The notes under the pieces were generated by a model, which saw only the letters and a list, made by a program, of their open reading frames with translations, was not told where the DNA came from and ran no database searches. Below, one piece after another: positions 51,101-63,100 of a DNA stretch of 64,000 nucleotides (positions are counted from its first letter, which is position 1; every line of letters starts with the position of its first letter). The stretch comes from Apostichopus japonicus (Eukaryota > Echinodermata > Holothuroidea > Aspidochirotida > Stichopodidae). The stretch spans positions 8,579,764 to 8,643,763 of the forward strand of contig NC_092583.1 in assembly GCF_037975245.1 (NCBI RefSeq), written 5' to 3'. Made by a program: the position numbers and the translations under genes.

Positions 51101-54100
51101 TAAGGCCAGGTGAAAATGCAAAATTCTTTACAAAATGGAGTGGGAGTTGAAGTGTGCTATATTGCACCAAATTGCATCTGCGGCCACCTGGAAATGCAAA
51201 AAAATCCAAAGGGGAGGGGGACACCCCCTCCCCTTAGACCCCTCCCCCAGGCCGGCCATCAGTCTTCAGCCCCCCCACTCAAAAGTACCTTCCTACGCCA
51301 CTGATTAGTCTAACAAACCCTGTCTAGACACCACTTTGCCATTCCAAAATCAGAGGGAGAAAGAAAAAAAATTGAGAATATGGAGGCATTCTGAATGTTT
51401 ACAAACATTGCAAACTTTCGAGCAGTCTCTTCACATTCGACTGTCATATCATTTGCTTATACAATGACAACGAGGGAGGCGTTGTTAGCATATGGTTCTT
51501 GTGTATTGAATAAATCAATAAAAGTACTAAGATGTACTCAAAAAGGTACTTGGATGAAAAAGTACCCATATTCCCGTCACTCCGATTCTAAACTGCTGTA
51601 CTCTGACACTGGTACACGGTATTCGGAACGTGGATTTGTGACGAGAGATCACAGCTGTGCATCATGTAACCACTTGTTCTTCATTAAATAATGGGAAAAA
51701 TTTTCTACAAAAAAAGTTATTCAACCATATCCCAAACTAATAGCTAATATTGTGTGCAACCAAAACGAAAGAAAAATCTTACCCTATTGTCTGTGAGGAA
51801 GTTAGGATCAAAGCAATAAAGCGATGCTCTGATAATTAGCTATCTGTGCACACAAAGCTTGTCCTACCCCTGGACTGAATTCCAGATTTGGAGACTGAAT
51901 AGTGGTGGTTGGGCTTAATACTGGCTTGTACAAATTAAACCGCTCCAGGGGACAAAAAAAATTTAAAATTTATAACACGCACTTCCCTCTTATACATAAT
52001 CCTCTAATACTATGCTCCAATTGGTCAAGTCTTTAAACAGGGGGTGTGGCTACCATCCATCCAGGCCCTGACTCCTCCTTCCTCTTTGGACCATTTGTAT
52101 GGTAAGATCGTGTTAAACCTTCCTGGATATTCTCTGTATAAAATTCAAGCGTTAGTATAAGGATGGAATGTAGGATTTATGTTTTCGTATTAAGTCTTGA
52201 GGAGGAAAATATTTCATATTTCTAGGTCAATACTCAGACTTCATAAATAATAAAAAATTATAATAAAAAATAAAATCAAGCGGGTCGAGCCGGAAAAGAG
52301 AGTAGAGAGCCTGGTGTGCTTTTGTCTGGAGTTACCCGAGATCACAGTCACAGATCCAGCAATATAAGCCACTTGCGGAGGTCGTCTGACTTGAGTAGCC
52401 ATTGCTACCCACTTACGGAGGGTACTCTGGCCACTCGGCTACCCGTTGCATCGGGTAACCAGACAACCAGAGGATCGGAGAGCCAGGCAACCGGTGCGCT
52501 GGGCAAGTCAGGATGCTGGGCAGCCGAAAGAGGCCAGGGAGCCTTTGATTCGGCAGCAATGGTCGGCCAGTGGATCACATGAAGGTTCAGATTCAGAAGC
52601 CTGTCCCGGCGGAGACTGGGTCCAACAGCTTGATTTACGAGTGAGACTTTGAGGGTCTCCGCCAGAACGGAGCCAAGCCAGCCACTCAACGTGTTCTTCA
52701 AAAGACCCGAAGGGGAGAGTTAAAGATGACCGACAGAAAGAGTCGTAAGAAGGAACAGATAAGAAATCACTCTTCGTTGGATTCATCGAGAAACACTGAT
52801 TCTGGGTCAGACAGACCGAGGAAAAGACACAAATCTTCCTCTGATGGCCAGGTTATCTTGGAAAGGTTTAGCCAGCTCAAGGACTTGCTTGTCGCATCCA
52901 CCCATTAGACAGTGGAGATGGAGATTGCATACCTCTTGACAAAGCAAGCGATCAGAAAAGGTCCACCCCACCCGACAATCAGATTCTGTTAAGGTCATCA
53001 TACTTCCTGACTCTGAAGAAGAAGGGAACAGACCTTTGGAGGCCCCATACTCAACTTAAAGCAGGTTGCAAAAAAGTTGTATTTAAACCAAAGTCGTGCC
53101 GGATGGAAACACTTTCCTCAATCGTTCCGATCGTAGAAAAGGGAATGTGGGCCACCTCGTTGGATGCATACCTGCACATCCCAATCAAGCAAGAGGACCA
53201 GAAGTTTCTGGCCTTCAACTACACGGGAGGGGAATTACCAGTTTGCTTCCCTACCATTTGGCATATCCACGGCACCAACGGTCTTCACCAGGGTAAACCA
53301 GATCCATATTGGCGTTTCTACGACAACGACAACTGGCTGATCGTCTCAAGATCAGAAGAGGACTCTAAGAGAGACACAGACTTCCACTTTCCTTCCTAAA
53401 GGATCTAGGCTGGTTAATAAACGAAAACAAGTCATCTCTAACACCAACTCAAAGTCTCACATACCCAGGAGCGGTACTTAATCTACAAAGGGTTGGGTCT
53501 TCTCAACAGACGAAACGGTAGACGCCCTCCGACTACAAACGATGGACGTTCTATCCAAACGACATTCCAAGACGAGAGCATGGATGAGATCACTACAGCA
53601 ACACCTCCTTCTTCCAAGCAGGAACTAGCAAAGAAGCCATCATTGACTTATCAAAGCTGCAAGCTGACCGAAGTCATTCTCTTAGATTCATATTTTAACA
53701 TCCATGATTATGAATTGTCAATTGTCAACGACTCTGTAACAGGAGGACATACAGTAATCTTGGGGTGACTCGAACTCGGGACCTTATGATTGAAAGGCAT
53801 ATGAGGTAAGTAAGTGAGTGCTAATAAATTCCCCAAAGCCACTTATCTGTTTTGGGAATTTGTTAACCACGCACTTGCCTCATATAGGCCCACCCACCTT
53901 CCCCGCTCTGGAACATCTCTTGGGAAAGTGAGAAGCCATATTTATCTCTTCACATGCACAGACCACACTGACATAACTATTTATCACTAATGTGGGTGCC
54001 ATTCTCAAGACAGGAGTGCGTGGAGAGGAACTTAAAGGCATTGAAGACTCGCCCAAAACCGCATGCTGAGCTCTGAAAAAGTTAACTTTCCGTTGCTTGC

Positions 54101-57100
54101 AAGTGAAGTTTTATTCTTGTCGCAACAAAACGCGGAGGGTAATGAAACGTGATACCTTGTTATCTTTTATCTGACCTGAGATGCCCATCGCTGCTATGTA
54201 CACTGTGTTGTGGGTATTGACCGTAGCTGTATGTATTGACTGTACACTATTTTCTAATTACCGAAGGTAGCAAGCTATGTGTGTATTTTCTGGGATCGAT
54301 GGTGGTGTCTCACACTTATGTCACACCTCATTCGAAACTAGGTCAGATTACCGGCATGAGATGTTTCTTTGTGCGCGAGTCTTCACACCCTTTAATGGAT
54401 CAGAGAGATGATTCTCAAACTCAATAAGGTGAGCTGTAATTACATTCATTAAAAATTGGATATTATTACTGAGGTCTTCTGCCCATTCCCACTTGTGCAT
54501 TGGTTAAATTTAGCCATTGTTGACACGAGGGATGTAACGGAAGTGGATCCTAAAGAGGAAGGGGGAGTCAGGGCCTGGATGGATGGTACCCACACCCCCC
54601 ACCCTCCCCCCCCCCCCCCCCGTTTAAAGACTCGACCAATTTGAGCATAGTATTAGAGGATAATGCGTATGTATATGAGGTAAGTGCATGGTTAACAAAT
54701 TCCCCAAAACAGGTAAGTGGTGTTTGGGGGAGTTAAAAAGATAAATAATACAGAACTTGTGAAATAAAGTACATTGATCCAAACCCCAGGTGCATTTAAG
54801 CTTGTTGAATTGTTGAGGGGGAAAAAAAGAAGAAAGAATGGAATGCAATTATTTCATATTCAAAAAACTGATTTTATTTTGTTTTTATGATTATGATTAT
54901 TATTTTTTTAAGCACCTTGGAAAATACTTCAACCGCATGATAGGAAGTTCTATTTCAATAGTGTTTCTTGCCAAAGGGCAAAAGGCTCCTTTAGAACTCT
55001 AGTCTGTCCGTCGGTATGGGACGCATCTCGTAAACACGACAACTATAACGCGTTTTGCATGATTGAGCTCCATACTTTGGTAAGTATTTGTTGTGGGTGC
55101 AAGAAACCTTTTCCCAAATTGGATTTTGGTCAAAGGGCATTGGACGTCGACAGAAGTCAACATCTGAAAACATTTTGAAAACGTGATAGTAATTATAAGG
55201 AAAATGCAGGTTTAAACTTCATACTTGATAAGTAGGTTACCTGTAAAATCTCATCGGTATAAACAAGATTGTGAAACAATTGTGTGCAGTCTACTATATT
55301 TTATGTTCTCATGTGTTGTTTGGTAACAGGTATCACTATCCCCTGTTAGTTTTCTGCTCTTGCATGGTGGTAAGGGTGCGATCAAGTGGCGTCAACAAAA
55401 TATTACCGCGATTCTCATCATGGAGGGGATCTTAATTGCATCAACGGAAAATATAATGTAAAAAGAACGACTGTCGTTTGTGTCGTGCGTGTCTGACATC
55501 ACAAGTTATTATAAATACTATAATAAATACCAATAAATACCGAGTATTAAAGTGCTGTTATCATGAAATAAAACATGCTCACGAGCACTGTACAAAAGAA
55601 CCAATACCTGGAATATAACATTACCAAACTTAAGAAAACCTAAAAGTAATAACAACAGCAATAAAAGTAAAAAATGATATAAGACAGGGTTATAAACCAC
55701 AATAAAGTACATAAAAATATAAATATACATAAAAATGGGCACAGTGAATAAAACACTGAATAAGATTAATGCCATACTCAAGCCTAAAAAGATAAGTTTT
55801 TAAACGCTTATTGCACAATGTACTTACTTATCCAATTATAGAAATAGGCAGCAGGTATATTATATTAAGCCAATGTTTTTTTCTTTTCGCTTGCCCTATT
55901 TTATATATATATATTTTTTTTGTAAATCAAACCCTTTCTTTTAAAATTAATGTGGCATTTGTACCCTGAGAGCCTTTTTAGCTAGAAAAAAGTATCTGAA
56001 ACATTCTCTGGGGTGGGTAGGGAGAGGCCCAGTTCAAAAACAAAAGTAAAGTTGCTCCTTCATCTGAAAAACTAACAGTTTTGATAGCTATTAAAGCAAA
56101 GCATTCCAAATGTATTAACCCTTTCAGGAGTAGGTAAACAAGTAGAGTATATAATAGGAATGTGTAAAGCGTTTGGAGAACAGTTGCCTTGGTGACGTTA
56201 CAGACCTAACTCTGTGTTCCATATAACTGCGGTTAGGGCCCGTTATTGAAGCGGGTCAATACAGGTTCATTCGATCAACCATATCTGGAGTTAGGTATCA
56301 ATTATTGAGATGGGGATTCAACCAGCAGTATGGAATATCTTCATTGTCTTTAAGGGATAAAGTTTAAATTGTCTGCCACTGGAATATTCCTTGATTTCTT
56401 TGAATAATTGATTTCCAAAACCTCCCAAAAATGTACTTTTTTCAAACTTTTGACAAAGTTTGGCTTATATCAAAAATCTGGCAGCAACACTTGAAATATT
56501 ACAGATTGAGTTGTAAAAAGAAGAAAGAAGAAAAAAATATTTGGAGGGGATTTAGAAGATAGAAATTAATTTTTTTGGCCAATTTGGTTAGCATCGTTGG
56601 TTGACAGGTAGTAGTCTTTTTCAAGTCGTATCGTTTGATAATTTAATTTGATTAATATTGAATTTTTCTTTCCAGATGAAAGATTGTTGTATAGTCGAAA
56701 TCGAAAATGAACTGATGATGAGAAATATACCGCATAGTGAACCATTAACCAAGGACAGTGGCTTAAAACAATCGTTACCTCGTCTTACTGAACCAACCAC
56801 CACCACGGGCTGTCAGAAGGCCGTGAAATCACTCAGTCGGATTACAGGCGGGTAAGTCCAATTAAAGATTCGGTTGGTAACGTTATTTCACGCCTTCTTA
56901 CTCCCCAACAGACGTTCCAGGTTTTTTTTCTCCCGCTTCTGTGACATACCGATGCTATGAGGGTTATTTCTGTCAGTTCCAAAATGTCAATTATGCCAAA
57001 GTTAACGGGGGTTTATCTGTACAGTTGATTTGGTAGTTCGATTGGCTAGATTCAAAGTTTGCATGTTGCCATGGCAATGTGTCTATCTTTATCTTACACG

Positions 57101-60100
57101 CTTGTTTGATTTTGCTAAATATGAGGTTGGAAAACGTTTGTCAAATTTAATGACATTTTTTGTGCAGTCCTTTTAAGCGACTAATTGGTTCATGCCCACA
57201 AGAAACTGAAACATTTGCTTGGCTCCCTCGCTTACCTGTCTCCTCAATATGAAAACATTTTCGCACTAACATGTCTAGCTTGAACCAGTAATTTGTCTAG
57301 CACTGTAAAGAGCTTCGCAGCCGATCACTCCTGTTCAACCGGCCTCCCGATTGTACCACCAAGAGTAACTAGACCTGTTTTTTTTCAATATGGGGGGGGG
57401 GGAGAGGTTTGTTACCATTTTGGTACAGTCAGAGTGCTAAGTATGTGAGCAGGTAGGTAAGCTCATCATTCATTAACATCTGAAAGTTTTGGAATGTATA
57501 CAGATATGCTAGCAATGGTCAATTCAGCTGCCATATCTTTCATGATCACACAGAAATTATGACTTCAAGTGATGGAAGAAGGCAAGGGGGGGGTGGGAGG
57601 AGGGGGTGGAGGGAGGAGGGAGGAAAGGTTATTCATCGACACCCTGACAGGTAGTCACTTAAAAGATCATCCTGTAACTTGCCATTATTACTGTTCCTTA
57701 TTTCAAACCCTATCATCAATGGCTGTGTGGTTCAGTGGGCTGCCACAAAACTTCATTGTTTAAGCAGCATTTTGTGTTTGATCCCCGGTTGCCAGTAAAA
57801 TGACAGCCCTGGTATTATTTTATGCATTGATTTGTAAGACTTAACATAACAAACGATTGTGATGGCTATTAGTTTCTGCTTCAGCAGAATTCCTTTCTGG
57901 GAAGAAAAAGCTAGAAAATTAAGCCACTATTTGAATTCTACTGAGGCAACAAACCCCCAAAATTGAGTTTATAGTATTATATAAAGGTAATGTCTTTATA
58001 CCACAGACTTCTAGTTTTCTCGCATATAGTTTTACAATCGTTGAAGAATTATGTTCCTAATTGATGATGCTATCATAGTCGTGTGGCTAACCTCTCGCTT
58101 TAAAACTGATTGTTTTTATGGTCCAAACTTTTAATTTTTATTTTTATTCAGATGCACAATCCATTTGGAAGACAGGGTGATGATTAAAGGTGATCGTACA
58201 GGCAGGGTATGCTACATCGGTCCCTTGAAACACCTGAAACCATCCATGGTGTTTGTAGGGGTGCAACTCGAATCCACAGGTACGTACAATGTTTTGTTTT
58301 ACTCACCGGGGGCACAGCTGGGTGGTATGGTTAAGGGAGATTTTTGTCCGATTGAGTATGCCCTCGAGGCAGCGAAAGGTCACGGCACTGTATAAGGAGA
58401 TGCCTGTTTTGTATACCATGTGTGGTCATGTCTAATGAAGTGTATAAGGAGATGCCTGTTTTGTATACCATGTGTGGTCTTGAATTATGAAGTGTATAAG
58501 GAGATGCCTGTTTTGTATACCATGTGTGGTCATGTCTAATGAAGTGTATAAGGAGATGCCTGTTTTGTATACCATGTGTGGTCATGACTTATGAAGTGTA
58601 TAAGGAGATGCCTGTTTTGTATACCATGTGTGGTCATGTCTAATGAAGTGTATAAGGAGATGCCTGTTTTGTATACCATGTGTGGTCAATGTCTAATGAA
58701 GTGTATAAGGAGATGCCTGTTTTGTATACCATGTGTGGTCATGTCTAATGAAGTTTATAAGGAGATGCCTGTTTGTGTACCATGTGTGGTCATGTCTAAT
58801 GAAGTGTATAAATGAGATGCCTCTTTTGTATACCATGTGTGGTCATGTCTAATGAAGTGTATAAGGAGATGCCTGTTTTGTATACCATGTGTGGTCATGA
58901 CTTATGAAGTGTATAAGGAGATGCCTGTTTTGTATACCATGTGTGGTCATGACTTATGAAGTGTATGGAGATGCCTGTTTTGTATACCATGTGTGGTCAT
59001 GTCTAATGAAGTGTATAAGGAGATGCCTGTTTTGTATACCATGTGTGGTCATGTCTAATGAAGTGTATAAGGAGATGCCTGTTTTGTATACCATGTGTGG
59101 TCATGTCTAATGAAGTGTATAAGGAGATGCCTGTTTTGTATACCATGTGTGGTCATGTCTAATGAAGTGTATAAGGAGATGCCTGTTTTGTATATACCAT
59201 GTGTGGTCATGACTTATGAAGTGTATAAGGAGATGCCTGTTTTGTATACCATGTGTGGTCATGTCTAATGAAGTGTATAAGGAGATGCCTGTTTTGTATA
59301 CCATGTGTGGTCATGTCTAATGAAGTGTATAAGGAGATGCCTGTTTTGTATACCATGTGTGGTCATGTCTAATGAAGTGTATAAGGAGATGCCTGTTTTG
59401 TATACCATGTGTGACCATGTCTAATGAAGTGTATAAGGAGATGCCTGTTTTGTATACCATGTGTGGTCATGATTTATGAAGTGTATAAGGAGATGCCTGT
59501 TTTGTGTACCATGTGTGGTCATGTCTAATGAAGTGTATAAGGAGATGCTTGTTTTGTATACCATGTGTGGTCATGACTTATGAAGTGTATAAGGAGATGC
59601 CTGTATTGTATACCATGTGTGGTCATGTTTAATGAAGTTTATAAGGAGATACCTGTTTTGTGTACCATGTGTGGTCACGAGTAAATGAAGTGCCTTGTTT
59701 TTAACAATTTGTAAAGGGTATTTCCTGTCTCGTTCCAAAGAAAAGACTCTGTCTATGTGATTGTTCACCGTAGTCGTATAATTCTTCTATATAGACACAC
59801 AAGTATATAAACCACAGAATTAAACATTGTGTTTACAAGGGAGAGCTTACCCTTGTCAATTGCTGACAAAAACATTATTGGTATATTTAGGATTTCTAGA
59901 AAGAGGGGAGGGGGGGGGGACGGGGACCTGCGTGACAAGCGTCGGTAGTTAAGGACAATTTGACCGAAATAACGGCAGTGGATTATAAAGCCTTGCTGAA
60001 TGCTCCTGCATAGTGTGTGTCAAATCTCTTCACCCTGTTTAACCTTGTTCTGAGCATGTTTGCAGCTAGTTTTCAGTGCCACAAACTAGTTTTCAGTGCC

Positions 60101-63100
60101 ACAAACTAGTTTTCAGTGCCACAAACTAGTTTTAGTGCCACAAACTAGTTCTCGCCGCCACAAACTAGTTCTCGGCGCCACAAACTTTTTTCAGCGCCAC
60201 AAACTAGTTCTCGGTGCCTCAAACTAGTTTTCAGTGCCACAAACTAGTTCTCAGTGCCACAAACTAGTTCTCAGTGCCACAAACTAGTTTTCAGTGCCAC
60301 AAACTAGTTTTCAGTGCCACAAACTAGTTTTCTTTGCCACAAACTAGTTTTCTTTGCCACAAACTCGTCAAAACAAGAATCTCTCCCTGGATCTGTCACT
60401 CTTCGGTATTGTCAAAATGGATGTGATCATCTGTGCGTTTTGTATGGAAATCTCTGCCTGTCGCATACTACCTCGTAAGGCACTAAGAGTGTATGCTGGG
60501 ATGAATGTAAATCAGCTCTTTATTTCCAGAATTTGGGGAAGTTTGGACGTCCCAGACTGACAGCAGATTTTAGTCACAGTTTTCTGGTTACCATGTCCAG
60601 TGGCTCAGTAACCTTTGCAAACGCGCTGGTGTGTGTTTCTTTTTGTCTGTGACGGCCAGCTTGTAAACAACATATCGCAAGAAGCACAAGTTGAGTCAAT
60701 GTCACATGGTAGATAGATGCCCCATGATGTGTCCTATTGTTTGTGGTTTCCATCTCATGAATATTAATGAGTGGGTGTACTTAAGGTAAAATTCTTATAA
60801 TGGCAATATCTCTTCAACCAAACGTCCGATTTAGTTCACTCTTGGTATGGTGATGTCAGTTGATGATACCTACGTGGTCATATAGTCAAGAAATTCATTC
60901 TCAATATTATTCATGAATGGGCGTGGCTAAAGTGTCATTACAGTGGAGGGTGGGGGGGAAGGGACCTGCGTGACAAACGTCGGTAGACAAAAGCTGTAAG
61001 TTGGATAGCCACACAATGTGATGAAGTGTTAGTAATAAGCCATTCCACTTCTCACCCATGCGTCTGTTTCTGCTTAGCATCGTAAAACCGACTGCCTTCG
61101 AGGGCCGACATTATTATGTATTTGTTAAACTGGCATCCACGTACTCTGGAAACTTACCTTTATTGTTAATCTGCATACTTAGCATCTCAGTATTCTTTCT
61201 CAGTTGCGACTTTAAGATAAAGCAAGTCCGTCCCTAACCTCCCCCTACCCTCCCCCCCCCATTCCAACTGCTCTGTTACCACCCAAGATTCTACCTCAGA
61301 TTTTCTGTAGAAGTAGGGATATGCCTTAGCAGCTATGAATAGTGGTTTGTGATCCTAAATCAAGGTTTTTTTTCAGTTGAATTTGAAAACTTCTTTGATT
61401 CTAGATATTCAATCCTATAATCCCAAGTTGAACAATGTCCTTCTTGAGCTTGTCTGGCAAGTTTCGTTCCAATGATGAAATAATTCGGAGAAAAATTCAA
61501 AGGTTTCTGGAATTGTTTTCACTTTGTTTTCACATGGGATTTTTGTCTAACATAATAAAGAAGAAAAATTGTCATAAAAAAATAAATAAAAAAAACAAAA
61601 AAATTGTCTGCGCAATCCTATATTGAGACTGACCAATGGTATAATTAATTACCTGCTCTGGCGGAACTAGCACTAGCTGTGGAGTTTTAGCCTGTAGATG
61701 GAAGCATTTCAATTGAAAATTTTCATCTTGTCACATGTCAATAGGCTGTGCGATGTCGTACATAGTGTTGCACCGATTTTGTTACTTTTCAAATTTTTTC
61801 CATCCTACATTGACCACCTTACTTGTACTTCCTCTCCGCCAGCCGGTCGTCACGATGGTTCCATCCACGGTCATCGTTATTTCACCTGTCCGAAAAACCA
61901 AGGCATATTCATCCCAGTGCAAGATGTAAATGCTGTTTTAACCTCTAAGGTAAATCAGTTTCTTTTTCGTTACAGGATTGATTGTTCCATCGTTCAACTC
62001 TGTAGGTTTACATGGCTCCAAACAAAAGCAAAAACACCGAAAGTATGCTATGACTCGTAGTCTCGGAATTTTGTGTCATGTGAGCCTGTATCCATAGCTG
62101 TCATTGTTGTCAGTTGTACCTGCATTTTTTTTTTTTCATTTCTTTCTTTCCAGCTAACAATAAATTGCTTTGGCAGACTCATTGCCTATTGACAGAAGTA
62201 CAGTGAATACACAAATAATATTTACAAGCTACTGTTTACCCTTAACACTTCATTGTGCATTTGTCGGCACGGTGGGTATGGAGGAAACAGTCTCAATAGC
62301 TCTCGAAGAAACAGGATTTATTCAGTCCAGCCAGGCATAGCTTTCGGTAAATAGTACATTTTCTGAACTCACCAGAACAAAACCTCCCAGTTACAAAAGG
62401 TAACTGTGAGTGACAAATGTTTATATTAATCAATTTTTTTTTTTGTTCGTCACCCATTTGCTTTAAAGACTTTATTCGGTCGTCTGTAAAAATTTACGAG
62501 AACAATATTTTTTTGTACCTCAATATTTGTAGTTTATCAAAAGACCGAAATCTGCCAAAGTGCCATCCATCATTCCTCGTCATCCGCCCGCCACTCGCCA
62601 CAAGAGGGTGACCCCGGTGGTGGCGTTACCCTCCTCGCCACCGGTCAAATCGAATTCAACGGCAACATCCCGTCCTATCTCCTCCAGGAGACAGACAAGG
62701 CTTCTTAGACAGCAGTAAGTTTTGAACGATATTCGTTGACAGTAAAACCTGAATATTACAAATTTTCAAATTTCAAAAAGTAGTTCAAAAGGTACTTTCG
62801 AGTGGCTGAAGTTGATTGGGTGGGTGATAGATACGCTAGAAATTTTCTACATCTCAAAGTCAAAGTCTTTATCCTTTTACCAGGTTGGTTTTGGGGAGGA
62901 TACAAGTTTTTACAAAATCTGGTGGTATTTTGTGAATGTATTTGGCAAGAGTGGAGGAAAATGACGTCTTTACAGCACTTCAGCGGAAAATGTCTATGAA
63001 CTCGCTTATTCACGGATGAAAATCAGATTTATCAAAAAATCTAAAAAAAAGTTGCATTTTGAGGAACGAAAAACAACAACAGGTTAAAGGTCATCATTGA

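Larger units (their letters stand above)
51974..54735 (+). mobile_element. DIRS-like tyrosine-recombinase retroelement, deleted remnant
   Basis: About 2.76 kb bounded by inverted terminal repeats (51974-52087 and 54552-54695, with an outer extension to about 54735), with an internal complementary region at 53800-53900. This inverted-repeat plus internal-complement layout is diagnostic of DIRS elements, which replicate through a circular intermediate. Inside are a gag-like piece and a degraded DIRS-type reverse transcriptase. RNase H, methyltransferase and tyrosine recombinase are missing, and a SINE-like repeat has inserted at 53611. It lies in intron 5 of the CAP-Gly gene. Confidence 0.8.

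Noticed and set aside
58591-59110. Open frames with CIRRCLFCIPCVV repeats
   Set aside because: Products of the 52-bp satellite; interrupted by indels and located in an intron.
62756-63013. Overlapping frames on both strands after exon 9
   Set aside because: No splice sites in phase and no conserved pattern; intron sequence.
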